A DNA stretch of 64,000 nt, taken from NCBI RefSeq assembly GCF_943193015.1, contig NZ_CALPCM010000004.1:1-64000 (forward strand). Reading direction: 5' to 3'. Below, in pieces: positions 43,244 to 51,198 of this stretch. Position 1 is the stretch's first letter; every line of letters begins with the position of its first letter. Position numbers and translations under genes: made by a program. A model generated the notes under the pieces. That model made no database searches. It saw nothing but the letters and a program-made list of their open reading frames with translations, and was not told the DNA's origin. The stretch is from Hominisplanchenecus_A murintestinalis (GTDB lineage: Bacteria; Bacillota; Clostridia; Lachnospirales; Lachnospiraceae).

Positions 43244-44158
43244 TTGGACTATGTTCTCAAAGCAGAGGCTTTGACAAAGATGTATGGCCACCATAAGGCA
43301 TTAGACAATTTTTCCATGCATATCCCCAAAGGTGCGATCTATGGGCTGGTAGGAAAAAACGGTGCTGGCAAAACGACCCTGCTTCGGCTGATCTGCGGCC
43401 TGCAGGAAGCAACTTCCGGGGACTACACTCTATACGGTGTCAGCAGCCGGAAACATGAAATCCTCAATGCCAGAAAAGAAATGGGTGCGGTCATTGAAAC
43501 ACCAGCGATCTATCTTGACATGTCGGCAACTGACAACCTAAAGGGGCAGTACCGCATTTTGGGAATACGCTCTTTTGACACTATCCCGGAGCTTTTGAAG
43601 ATGGTCGGCTTGGAAAATACCGGCAGGAAAAAAGCAAGGAATTTTAGCCTTGGAATGAGGCAGCGGTTGGGAATTGCGATTGCACTTGTGGGTAATCCTC
43701 GGTTTTTGGTGCTGGATGAACCAATCAACGGGCTTGACCCACAGGGCATTATTGAAATGCGACAGCTTCTTCTGAACCTTAATCAGCAATATGGTATAAC
43801 AATTTTGGTATCCAGCCATATCCTTGATGAATTATCCCGGCTTGCTACCCACTACGGTTTCATCGATAATGGGAAAATGATAAAAGAAATCAGTGCAAGC
43901 GATTTAGAAAATTCGTTTCGCAAATCTGTCCGCATTGAAGTGACGGACGGAAAAGCTCTGGCTGCCGTTCTGGAACAGACAGGCCAGCCCTACAAAATTC
44001 TTGCTCCCAATGTGATAGAGGTCTATAACAGAGTGAATATCTCTCATCTGACCGCTGATCTTGAAAAGTACCAATGCGATGTACTTTCCATACAGGATCG
44101 GGAAGAAAACCTGGAAAACTACTATGTTAATTTAATCGGAGGTATTAGCCATGAATAG
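43244..44158 (+). CDS. ABC transporter ATPase (BcrA-like)
   Basis: 304-residue ATPase starting at TTG with a strong AAAGGAGG (43,230-43,237). Walker A is GKNGAGKTTLL, signature FSLGMRQRLGIAIAL, Walker B FLVLDEPINGLDP, followed by a C-terminal domain as in bacitracin/lantibiotic immunity ATPases (BcrA, LanF). It overlaps the permease gene by 8 bases. The shared operator puts it under the upstream response regulator. Confidence 0.92.
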   Translation: MDYVLKAEALTKMYGHHKALDNFSMHIPKGAIYGLVGKNGAGKTTLLRLICGLQEATSGDYTLYGVSSRKHEILNARKEMGAVIETPAIYLDMSATDNLKGQYRILGIRSFDTIPELLKMVGLENTGRKKARNFSLGMRQRLGIAIALVGNPRFLVLDEPINGLDPQGIIEMRQLLLNLNQQYGITILVSSHILDELSRLATHYGFIDNGKMIKEISASDLENSFRKSVRIEVTDGKALAAVLEQTGQPYKILAPNVIEVYNRVNISHLTADLEKYQCDVLSIQDREENLENYYVNLIGGISHE

Positions 44159-45005
44159 ACTGTTTGCATCGACATTTTTTCGTATGCTGAAAAAAATCGT
44201 GTTTTGGATTCTGTTGATCTGTATGTTTTCCTACGGTGTATATAGCGCATCAAATGTCGCTTCGGAAGCCAGTGCGGGCTTTGCGATTGATGGCTGCGTG
44301 TTTGAGTTTGCTCCGTTCATGGGCCTTGTAGCAGCAGTTTTTATAAGCCTGTTTGTCGGTTCCGAATACAGCGATGGAACGATTCGGAATAAGTTGGTGG
44401 TTGGACATTCCCGGATGCGGATTTACTTGGCAAATCTTATTGTGTGTTCGATAGCCTGTGTATTGATTTCTCTGGCTTATGCTGCCGGTATTATCATGGT
44501 GGGCAGCTCCAAAAGCGGTGAACTGCTGACAGAAACGAGTATAGTTTCCATGTGCCTGATATGCAGTGTTTTGGTTTCCATAGCCTTTGCAAGCATTATG
44601 ACAATGTTGGCTATGCTGAACACTAACAAGGCGGGAAATGTGGTTGTGAGCATGATATTGGCCTTGGTATTACTTGTGTCCAGCTCTTATATCTATCAAA
44701 GACTTGGTGAGCCGGAAATGTACGACAACTATGTAAGTGTCAATGAGGTAGGTATCCCCACACAAGTTGAACAGAGTCCGAATCCCCTATATATTGACGG
44801 AACGCCGAGGGTTGTTCTTGAAGTCGTCAATGATCTGCTTCCCTCTGGACAGGCCATGCAGCTTGCAGATGCTTTTGATTCAGAGGGAATAACGAACAAA
44901 GACATCGAAAATGTCCCTTATCGGTGGTTGGGCTATTCGTTGCTGGTAATCCTCCTAACATCCGGGACGGGGATTGTCCTGTTTGGGAAAAAAGAAATTC
45001 GATAA
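44151..45005 (+). CDS. ABC-2 type permease (BcrB/LanE-like)
   Basis: 284-residue protein with six predicted membrane helices: FWILLICMFSYGVYSA, FMGLVAAVFISLFVGSEY, IVCSIACVLISLAYAAGII, a segment at SMCLICSVLVSIAFASIM, VVVSMILALVLLVSS and YSLLVILLTSGTGIVLF. A GSEYSDGTIRNKL motif after helix two is typical of BcrB/ABC-2 immunity permeases. It forms one unit with the ATPase before it. Probable role: export of, or immunity to, a cell-wall-active peptide. Confidence 0.88.
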   Translation: MNRLFASTFFRMLKKIVFWILLICMFSYGVYSASNVASEASAGFAIDGCVFEFAPFMGLVAAVFISLFVGSEYSDGTIRNKLVVGHSRMRIYLANLIVCSIACVLISLAYAAGIIMVGSSKSGELLTETSIVSMCLICSVLVSIAFASIMTMLAMLNTNKAGNVVVSMILALVLLVSSSYIYQRLGEPEMYDNYVSVNEVGIPTQVEQSPNPLYIDGTPRVVLEVVNDLLPSGQAMQLADAFDSEGITNKDIENVPYRWLGYSLLVILLTSGTGIVLFGKKEIR

Positions 45006-45224
45006 TGGTAATGCAATAATTTAATATTGCCTGCTGAACAGAGATAGCGTGAAGAAAAGTATATCTTTCCGGGTGGAGTTATGCCAAGCCTGCGTGAAAT
45101 GATTATTTGTACCTGTCATCCTGTGCGGCAACTTTCCATAATGGATTTATAGACTTACATCAAATTTTATTTGCGAATGGAATCAATAATGATCTCCCAG
45201 CAGTCAGATGGTACTAAGAAAAGC

Positions 45225-45261
45225 AAACCGGCAGAGGCAAGTTTTTCTTGTCTGCCGGTTT
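45225..45261 (-). terminator. Terminator of the XRE regulator gene
   Basis: AAACCGGCAGA / TCTGCCGGTTT 11-bp perfect stem. On the minus strand it is followed by GCTTTTCTT, and it overlaps the stop codon of the regulator. The preceding gap 45,006-45,224 shows no gene. Confidence 0.85.
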
Positions 45262-45628
45262 ATTTAGAATCCTGTGTTTCAGAGGTTTTGTATCGTCTGC
45301 TGATAAACTGTTCAGCCAGACAGTCCAGCGTCTTTAAGAGGATTTTCCGTTCATCCTCTGTACAGGCCAGAAATTTGCCCATGAAATGCTGCACTTCCTT
45401 TTCCGCTGCCGGAACATCCGAATAGAACAGTTCATTAGGCGCAACACCTAACCGGCCAATATAGGATGCCAGCACATCGAAAGAAGGATTTTTCCGGCCC
45501 TTCTCTATATCCTGGAGATGCCGAAGCCCCCTTCCGGTCTGTTCCGCAAGCTCCTGTTGGGTCAAGCCACATTCTTCCCTCGCTTCCTTAATGCGGTTGC
45601 CCATGTGTAAAAATATATCTTCCTGCAT
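45260..45628 (-). CDS. XRE-family transcriptional regulator of the ICE
   Basis: 122-residue regulator with an N-terminal HTH (residues about 10-62: IKEAREECGLTQQELAEQTG, LQDIEKGRKNPSFDVLASYI) and a C-terminal helical tail ending in SRRYKTSETQDSK. It is transcribed away from the sigma-like and recombinase genes and is placed like the ICE master repressors of Tn1549-like elements. A near-perfect palindrome (45,687-45,715) 60 bases upstream may be its operator. Confidence 0.87.
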   Translation of the reverse strand: MQEDIFLHMGNRIKEAREECGLTQQELAEQTGRGLRHLQDIEKGRKNPSFDVLASYIGRLGVAPNELFYSDVPAAEKEVQHFMGKFLACTEDERKILLKTLDCLAEQFISRRYKTSETQDSK

Positions 45629-45980
45629 GATCGCTCACCTCTACTACATTCTATCGTGCGGGATAAGACGTTACTACTACCCATTTGCGCGTGATAATAT
45701 GCGCTTATCATGCGCTGTATGAAAATTGAATATGCAGAACAGCCCTGATAAAAGGCCACCAAAAAAAACGGCTTTTTATGGCAGGGCCTATTCGCGTTAC
45801 CGCCTGTGATAGCTGTTGAAGGAGTTATTCGTGGGCGGTTATTTATTTCATGGTTACTATGGGTTTAAGGTTGGTGATTACTTAAAAAAATCACCGGTTT
45901 GCCTGTAGGCTACTGCACAAAAGAAAACGCGCTATTAAACATATATAAAACGCACAATAAGGCGGAACTGCTGGATAGAC

Positions 45981-46017
45981 ACGCCAGATGGTCATTACGA
46001 CTGTCTGGCGTTTTTCT
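45981..46017 (+). terminator. Terminator or attenuator upstream of the sigma-like gene
   Basis: ACGCCAGA / TCTGGCGT perfect 8-bp stem followed by TTTTTCTTTG, 100 bases before the sigma-like gene. With no gene before it in this strand, it may attenuate the leader transcript. Confidence 0.75.
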
Positions 46018-46069
46018 TTGTCGAATTTTGCGGGATTTCCCCGATTGCCCCAGGTGCCGTGGCCCGCCG

Positions 46070-46112
46070 CCTCCATTTTGGTTCCCTGTTCACCTTTCAA
46101 CCAAAATGGAGG
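46070..46112 (+). promoter_or_regulatory. 14-bp hairpin sequestering the ribosome site of the ICE sigma-like gene
   Basis: CCTCCATTTTGGTT (46,070-46,083) is the exact complement of AACCAAAATGGAGG (46,099-46,112), with a 15-base loop. The right arm ends with the TGGAGG ribosome site for ATG 46,118. Confidence 0.85.
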
Positions 46113-46117
46113 AAAAT

Positions 46118-46543
46118 ATGACTAAGATCAACCTGCGGGAGCATTATCCCAATTTTTATAAAAATGACTGTATTATCGAGGTTCCTGATGAAGTGGCAGC
46201 TATCATGCTGGAATATGACCGCAAGGAGGCCGCATACCGCCGCCGTACATACTATCACAATGCACACTATTCGCTGGATCGCGGAGACGGCATTGAGTAC
46301 GATGCCTTATTTGTGGCTATGACCCCTTGTGAGATTTATGAGCGCAAGGTGACAATGGAGCAGCTCCACGCTGCCATTGCCTCCCTGCCGGACAAGCAGG
46401 CCAAGCGGATCAATGCCTATTACTTTATGGGGCTTAACATGGCTGCCATTGCCAAAAGTGAAGGTGTCAGCATCCGGGCTGTCAGCGATTCTATCCAGCA
46501 CGGCCTTCGGAACATGGAGAAATATTTGAAAAAAGTCCTGTAA
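46118..46543 (+). CDS. Sigma-70 region 4-like ICE regulator
   Basis: 141-residue protein. The C-terminal HTH (IASLPDKQAKRINAYYFMGL, NMAAIAKSEGVSIRAVSDSIQ) is of the sigma region 4 type, and the N-terminal NLREHYPNFYKNDCIIEVPD, with a YDRKEAAYRRRTYYHNAHYSLD block, is typical of the small sigma-like proteins in Tn1549/Tn916 elements. In Tn916 the related gene acts in the control circuit for excision and transfer. ATG 46,118 has TGGAGG, paired in a perfect 14-bp hairpin, implying translational control. Confidence 0.85.
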   Translation: MTKINLREHYPNFYKNDCIIEVPDEVAAIMLEYDRKEAAYRRRTYYHNAHYSLDRGDGIEYDALFVAMTPCEIYERKVTMEQLHAAIASLPDKQAKRINAYYFMGLNMAAIAKSEGVSIRAVSDSIQHGLRNMEKYLKKVL

Positions 46544-46569
46544 CAGACTTCAAAAAATGCCCTTTTTTC

Positions 46570-47018
46570 TCACGGTTATTAGAAGGACACGCTTTTCCCG
46601 TGACCTCATGGCCTTTGAAAATTGAATATACGGTATTACAGGCACGAAACCCGCGTGAACAGCGGCATAAGGCCCGGCGCGATGATGGCAACTTGCAGGA
46701 GGTGATGAAACCAGGCTGCCGGAGCGATAAACGGAGCTTTAGACCCGGACTGGCAATCCGGGCGCGATGACAGCGCGGGGGTTAAAGATACTTTCTCACG
46801 ACCTCCCACAGACTTGAGGGGGAACCCTGCGGCATACGAGTAAAACGGTGCTGCGGAGTTATGACAGCCCTGCCAGGGGCGGCCTGTAATATCCCTATCG
46901 CCAGGGATGCGTGGCAAAAGTGGCGAACAGATAAGAGGAAAACAAATTTAAAACGGTCACACCGAGTATTTACCGCCATATGTTATGCGGCTCCAATCAA
47001 ACCGGTGTGGCCGTTTTC
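46570..47018 (+). ncRNA. Candidate structured noncoding RNA or long leader with 3' terminator
   Basis: No credible gene for 540 bases, but many perfect small stems: TCACGG/CCGTGA (46,570-46,603), CCCGGA/TCCGGG (46,744-46,762), CGCG/CGCG (46,764-46,777), ATCCCT/AGGGAT (46,891-46,908). A closing hairpin AACGGTCACACCG / CGGTGTGGCCGTT (46,952-47,015) has an inner CCGC/GCGG and ends in TTTT. GCGCGATGA occurs twice. It resembles a large structured RNA or a leader of the small gene at 47,085; no named RNA family is claimed. Confidence 0.45.
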
Positions 47019-47084
47019 CATAAGTACAAAAATATAATATCGTACAACCCTATTTGCATACATTCCTTTAGGGAGGTGTTGCCT

Positions 47085-47276
47085 ATGAAAGACAAGAAAT
47101 ATGTTCTTGAAACTACAGAACAGCCGGGTATTGACAAACTGGATTGTAAAGATTTTAAGATCAATTTTCAACGGGCAATCTTACTTTCTCTTTTGGAAAA
47201 TCATAAATTGACACAAGCCCAATATGAGGCTTGTATGGATAAAGTAGTGCAGAAATATTCAGCCCGTGTCTCTTGA
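47085..47276 (+). CDS. SHOCT-like small protein before the recombinase
   Basis: 63-residue protein. Its C-terminal half (FKINFQRAILLSLLENHKLT, QAQYEACMDKV) resembles a SHOCT-type short oligomerisation helix pair. GGGAGGTG about 8 bases upstream supports ATG 47,085. It lies between the sigma-like gene and the recombinase, where small excision factors are often found, but the sequence does not look like a basic HTH excisionase. Function unknown. Confidence 0.7.
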   Translation: MKDKKYVLETTEQPGIDKLDCKDFKINFQRAILLSLLENHKLTQAQYEACMDKVVQKYSARVS

Positions 47277-47363
47277 AATCCGTATCATTGCCAGGTCTAA
47301 GCATTACAAATAAAATAAGATCAACACCCGATAAACATGATATTTTTGGAAGGAGTTGATTTT

Positions 47364-49031
47364 ATGTTGAGAGTAGCTGCCTACTGCCGTGTATCTACAG
47401 ATAAGGACGATCAGGCAAACTCATTTGAAAGCCAGCAGAGATATTTCCGTGAATATATTGAACGAAACCCTGAATGGGAACTGGTACAGATTTTCGCGGA
47501 TGAAGGCATATCTGGAACCAATACAAAAAAACGAAAAGAATTTAATCGTATGATTCGGTTCGCCAAAGCTGGAGAAGTGGATTTGATTATCACAAAAGAG
47601 GTGAGCCGGTTCGCCCGTAATACGGTAGACACTCTGCAATACACCCGCGATTTAAAAAAGATTGGTGTCTATGTCCTTTTTATGAATGACAATATCAATA
47701 CAAAAGACCCCGATGCAGAATTGCGTTTGACAATCATGGCTTCTATCGCGCAGGAGGAAAGCCGTAAGACTTCCGAACGTGTGAAATGGGGACAGAAGCG
47801 CCGGATGGAGCAGGGAGTTGTATTTGGCCGTGATATGCTGGGATATGATGTTCGCGGAGGAAAGCTCTATATCAACGAGGACGGTGCCAGGACGGTACGG
47901 TTGATCTACCACAAATTCTTAGAGGAAGGAAAAGGTACATATACAATCGCCCGTGAGCTGCGGGAGGCTGGTATCGAGACTTCTACTCATATGAAAGAAT
48001 GGTCGAATACAGTGATCCTTCGCGTTTTGAGAAATGAGAAGTATTGTGGTGATCTGATCCAGAAAAAGACGTATACTCCTGATTACCTGAGCCATGAAAA
48101 GAAGTATAATCGTGGGCAGGAGGAATATGTTGTTCTGCGAGACCACCATGAACCCATCATCAGCAGAGAAATCTTTGAGAAAGCACAGAAAGAGCTGGAA
48201 CGCCGTTCTCCCTCTAAAGAGCAAAAGGCAAAGCATAGTAATCGGTATTGTCTCTCCGGTAAGATTCAGTGTGGATGCTGCGGTTCCCGGTTCGTTTCAA
48301 GAACGAAAAAGAGGAAAGACGGAAGCCAGTATAAAGCATGGCGCTGTTTTGAAGCGGCCCAGCATGGACTTCCAAAAACGGATCAGGCGGGCAATCAAAT
48401 CGGCTGTGCAGTCAACCAACAAATTCGTGACGAGGATTTTATGCTGATGCTTCAAATGGTTATCAAGCATTTACAGCACAACAAGAAACATCTTATTTCT
48501 GATCTGGTTGAAATCGTCAAGTTGGTTCTGTCTGCTTCTGAAGGTGAGGAAATGGATATTGGCAAACTGGAACAAAAACTTGAAACGACTGCGGAGAAAA
48601 AAGAGAGGCTCCTTGATTTGTACTTGGGACAGGATATTTCCAAAGATGACTATCGCCGGATGTCCGAGCGTTATGACACAGATATGGAGAACCTGAAACA
48701 GCGAATCAAAGAAGCTAAAAAACAGAAAGAGATTACTGCCAACCAGGAGGAAATGATGGCAGACATCGCCGCTACGATCCGTGCCCTGGCCCTGGGAGAA
48801 AAACAGGATGATACATTTTACCGGAACATTGTGGAAAAGATTGTTGTCCACAGCAGGGAGCATATCGAGATTTACCTGAATCTGCTCCCATACAAGTGGT
48901 CTTATATGTTAGCAGAACTGCCGGGAAACCCCAGTAAAAAAAACGGCGGTAGCGAGGAGCATTTTGCTACCTCACTACCAATATCATTCAACAGTCCCAT
49001 TGCCTTCCGATTCGGCATTGTAAATCTCTGA
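47364..49031 (+). CDS. ICE large serine recombinase
   Basis: 555-residue integrase of the ICE. Catalytic Ser11 in YCRVSTDKDDQ, then FADEGISGTNTKKR and TKEVSRFARNTVDTL complete the resolvase domain. The recombinase domain and zinc ribbon (CGCCGSRF...WRCFE...GC) and coiled coil follow. ATG 47,364 has GGAAGGAG upstream. From about 48,974 the frame reads 19 codons antisense to cotJC before a stop, so the native C-terminus is set at the integration joint. Confidence 0.92.
   Translation: MLRVAAYCRVSTDKDDQANSFESQQRYFREYIERNPEWELVQIFADEGISGTNTKKRKEFNRMIRFAKAGEVDLIITKEVSRFARNTVDTLQYTRDLKKIGVYVLFMNDNINTKDPDAELRLTIMASIAQEESRKTSERVKWGQKRRMEQGVVFGRDMLGYDVRGGKLYINEDGARTVRLIYHKFLEEGKGTYTIARELREAGIETSTHMKEWSNTVILRVLRNEKYCGDLIQKKTYTPDYLSHEKKYNRGQEEYVVLRDHHEPIISREIFEKAQKELERRSPSKEQKAKHSNRYCLSGKIQCGCCGSRFVSRTKKRKDGSQYKAWRCFEAAQHGLPKTDQAGNQIGCAVNQQIRDEDFMLMLQMVIKHLQHNKKHLISDLVEIVKLVLSASEGEEMDIGKLEQKLETTAEKKERLLDLYLGQDISKDDYRRMSERYDTDMENLKQRIKEAKKQKEITANQEEMMADIAATIRALALGEKQDDTFYRNIVEKIVVHSREHIEIYLNLLPYKWSYMLAELPGNPSKKNGGSEEHFATSLPISFNSPIAFRFGIVNL
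48965..48980. other. Right attachment junction of the ICE in cotJC
   Basis: Sequence on the minus strand changes from conserved cotJC (...DIGSE, GAG at 48,973-48,971) to unrelated bases. CCTC at 48,970-48,973 contains TC (GA on the cotJC strand), consistent with a GA crossover. The exact base cannot be fixed without the other end. Confidence 0.7.
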
Positions 49032-49162
49032 GAGAGATAACGAAGGGAGGCGTTAATTTCACCGTCTGGACCACCATACTGACTCATAATAAATTGTGCC
49101 AGTTTTGCATTGGGTGTTGTGATGTTTACCGGATATTGAAGTCTTTTTTCATAATTCCACAT
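48971..49162 (-). pseudogene. cotJC: Spore coat protein CotJC, N-terminal fragment cut by the ICE
   Basis: 64 codons with the CotJC N-terminus: MWNYEKRLQYPVNI, SQYGGPDGEINASLRYLSQR, MPNRKAMGLLNDIGSE. The family continues with a manganese-catalase-like ferritin fold, which is missing here because the ICE end follows directly. The frame goes on 22 codons into ICE DNA. The rest of cotJC should lie beyond the other ICE end. It begins 3 bases after the cotJB stop. Confidence 0.9.
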
Positions 49163-49165
49163 AGT

Positions 49166-49678
49166 TTAGCAATTCCCTCCTTCCCAAGGCCAGGGCTGTG
49201 ATATCCATTCCCAGGAATTGCTTTGGGCATCATCAGCCGTATCAATTGTCAGCGGACCATAATGTTTTGCATATTCGCGAAGTGCTTTGTTGCGTTTTTT
49301 GACATTTTCTTTGTAGAATTCCATTGCTTTGTTGTCGCAGGGATGGGAGTCTAGATAGAGGGTGACATCGTTGACTGCGAAACTTACTTCATTGATATGC
49401 TGCAAAAGCTGTGAACGGGAAGGGCGTGGATGGTTTTCTTCACAGCAGGAAGGCCGCCTTGGAGGTTCTGACTCGCATTTGCAAGGGGCGGGTTTCGGAG
49501 GCTCCGATTCGCGTCTGCAGGGTGCAGGTCTTGAAGGTTCTGGTTCGCGTCTGCAAGGCATCGGTTGCGGTTGCTGTGCGCCGCAGCCTGAATTGTTCTG
49601 CGGTGGGCGGCACATTGGGCGGTTCTGAGAGTTTGCCATTTGGTTCTGGCAGTTTGAATGATACATACAGCGGTTCAT
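49166..49678 (-). CDS. cotJB: Spore coat protein CotJB with Cys/Pro-rich N-terminal extension
   Basis: 170-residue spore coat protein. The C-terminal 85 residues are a typical CotJB domain (LLQHINEVSFAVNDVTLYLD, HPCDNKAMEFYKENVKKRN, and the ending WEWISQPWPWEGG). The first 80 residues are an extra Cys/Pro/Glu-rich stretch with four imperfect repeats of PAPC(R/K)xESEPP, absent from ordinary CotJB. It may cross-link in the coat by disulfides. The start shares one base with the cotJA stop; RBS signals lie in cotJA. Confidence 0.9.
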   Translation of the reverse strand: MNRCMYHSNCQNQMANSQNRPMCRPPQNNSGCGAQQPQPMPCRREPEPSRPAPCRRESEPPKPAPCKCESEPPRRPSCCEENHPRPSRSQLLQHINEVSFAVNDVTLYLDSHPCDNKAMEFYKENVKKRNKALREYAKHYGPLTIDTADDAQSNSWEWISQPWPWEGGNC

Positions 49679-49869
49679 TAGCAGCCCCTCCTTCCACAGA
49701 ATGGTTTACACAGTTCGGGAAATATGGTTCCGACCTGCAGCGCTTTGCTCAGTTCAAAGGTTTTATGAAAGTTTTTCTGCCTTGGAACATATCCCATTGC
49801 GAGCGGTGCATTTTCACAATAGTTTTCCATACAGGAATCCGGGCAGTTGTCATTCCTACATTCTTGCAT
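49678..49869 (-). CDS. cotJA: Spore coat associated protein CotJA-like
   Basis: 63-residue protein with the CotJA core APLAMGYVPRQKNFHKTFEL and GTIFPELCKPF, plus seven cysteines. First gene of the cotJABC operon, made in the mother cell during sporulation in known species. The N-terminus is Cys/Asn-rich. GAAAGGATTT precedes the ATG. A sigma-E promoter is expected upstream but I could not fix its boxes. Confidence 0.87.
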   Translation of the reverse strand: MQECRNDNCPDSCMENYCENAPLAMGYVPRQKNFHKTFELSKALQVGTIFPELCKPFCGRRGC

Positions 49870-50141
49870 AAGAAATCCTTTCTATTAAATAGAGTAGTTT
49901 TCCATATCATTTTATGAAAAAAAGAATATTTGGTGCAGAAAGGTTATGATATAAGTGTAGGTTTGCCGAACATTTGTCACGCGTATTCTGGATTATGGTA
50001 TCCTATATCGTCTTGGTTTGGGGAATAGAGACGAGCATATCTGGGAGGAATATGGGAAAAATATTTGGAATCATGACATACAGATGTCATGGTTGTTTTG
50101 GTAGAATAGAATCATCAAAAAAAGAAAGGATGGTTTTATTT

Positions 50142-50864
50142 ATGGAATACGAAATTGTAACACTGGAAGAAAAAATTGCTGTAGGCGTGTCGGCAAGGAC
50201 GAATAATGCTTCTCCCGATATGGGAGCTGTGATTGGCGGGCTGTGGAACTGCTTTTATAATGAAGGCGTTTACGCTTCCGTACCCGACAAGGCAAATGCA
50301 AAGGCGTTGGGGATTTATACAGAGTATGAGGGAGACGAAAAAGCGGATTACACGGCGATGGCTGCCTGTGAAACATCAGCGGAGCCAAAGGGGGAAAACT
50401 ATGCGGTTTGCCGGATTCCCGCCGGAAAGTATGCGAAATTCGTTATTCACGGAGATATGGTGCAGGCAGTTGGAACGGCGTGGCAGGAAATCTGGAAAAT
50501 GAACCTGCCCAGGGCCTTTCAATGTGATTTTGAGGAATACCAGGATGATTGTATGGAAAATGCGGAAATCCATATTTATGTGGGGCTGAAAGAGGAGAAA
50601 AGCGCAGTTGAATCGAGATGCGGGCTCCTGTGCAGTGCATGCGGGTATCGTGAACAAATGAATTGTGCAGGCTGTGTACATATTGAAAAGCCATTTTGGG
50701 GCGACAGCTGCCCGGTGAAAGCTTGTTGTGAAGCAAAACAGCATGAGCATTGCGGGCAATGTAAGGAATTTCCCTGTGATCTGCTGAATGGTTTTGCTTA
50801 TGATGAAAAACAGGGAGATAACGGGGAACGGATTGAACAATGTAAACGCTGGAGGAATAAGTAA
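50142..50864 (+). CDS. GyrI-like effector-binding domain fused to DUF3795 cysteine-rich domain
   Basis: 240-residue protein. Residues 1-155 match the GyrI/AraC effector-binding fold (YEIVTLEEKIAVGVSARTNN, AVCRIPAGKYAKFVIHG, YQDDCMENAEIHIYVGL). The C-terminal 75 residues are a DUF3795-type zinc-like module with ten or more Cys (CGLLCSACGYREQMNCAGC). ATG 50,142 has AAAGGA upstream; ATG 50,130 is also in frame. It starts an operon with a TfoX-like and another GyrI-like gene. It probably binds a hydrophobic or cationic small molecule. Confidence 0.82.
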   Translation: MEYEIVTLEEKIAVGVSARTNNASPDMGAVIGGLWNCFYNEGVYASVPDKANAKALGIYTEYEGDEKADYTAMAACETSAEPKGENYAVCRIPAGKYAKFVIHGDMVQAVGTAWQEIWKMNLPRAFQCDFEEYQDDCMENAEIHIYVGLKEEKSAVESRCGLLCSACGYREQMNCAGCVHIEKPFWGDSCPVKACCEAKQHEHCGQCKEFPCDLLNGFAYDEKQGDNGERIEQCKRWRNK

Positions 50865-50867
50865 TTT

Positions 50868-51194
50868 ATGGCGTCAAAGATTGAATTTGTAGAATTTATG
50901 GCAGATCAGCTAAGGGAAGCCGGAACCATTACATATAAGAAAATGTTTGGTGAATATGGGCTTTATTGCAATGGCAAAATTTTTGCGGTAATCTGTGACG
51001 ATCAGTTTTATATCAAGATTACAGAGACAGGCCAGAAGCTTTGCCCTCATCTGCCGGAAGCGCCGCCGTACAAAGGGGCGAAAAATTATTTTCTCGTTGA
51101 AGATGTAGAGAACAGGGAGATGCTGACGAAGCTAGTGGCGGCAACATATGCGGAGCTTCCGGAGCCCAGGCCGAAAAAGCGAAAGAAGGAGTAA
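50868..51194 (+). CDS. TfoX/Sxy N-terminal domain protein
   Basis: 108-residue protein with the TfoX N-terminal pattern: ITYKKMFGEYGLYCNGKIFAV, QFYIKIT and YKGAKNYFLVEDVENREML. In Gram-positive bacteria these short forms occur in stress or drug-response operons and are not shown to control competence. It starts 3 bases after the previous stop and has a Lys-rich C-terminus. Confidence 0.86.
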   Translation: MASKIEFVEFMADQLREAGTITYKKMFGEYGLYCNGKIFAVICDDQFYIKITETGQKLCPHLPEAPPYKGAKNYFLVEDVENREMLTKLVAATYAELPEPRPKKRKKE

Positions 51195-51198
51195 AGAC

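Larger units (their letters stand above)
45629..46117. other. Control region between the XRE regulator and sigma-like gene
   Basis: 489 bases without a gene. Contents: palindrome GCGCGTGATAA-tatgcgc-TTATCATGCGC (45,687-45,715), a likely repressor operator; hairpin GCCCTG..AAAAGGCC / GGCTTTTTA..CAGGGC (about 45,740-45,787); ACCGCC/GGCGGT arms (45,799-45,840); GGTGATT/AATCACC hairpin (45,873-45,895); a terminator at 45,981; and the ribosome-site hairpin at 46,070. Confidence 0.6.
1..48973. mobile_element. Tn1549-like integrative conjugative element (right part; left end outside window)
   Basis: Gene content and order match the Tn1549 branch of Firmicute ICEs: DUF4315/DUF4366/NlpC-P60 block, topoisomerase III, a methylase-SNF2 giant protein, DUF3849, MobC, relaxase, then cargo, XRE regulator, sigma-like factor and large serine recombinase. 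The right boundary is where the recombinase reading frame runs into the antisense of cotJC, about 48,970-48,975. VirB4/VirD4-type transfer genes are expected to the left of the window. A second element is nested at 18,355-29,136. Transfer proficiency is uncertain because the helicase gene is interrupted. Confidence 0.88.

Noticed and set aside
45719..46640. Repeated GAAAATTGAATAT motif suggesting an rRNA leader
   Set aside because: The motif is short and no rRNA or tRNA sequence adjoins either copy.
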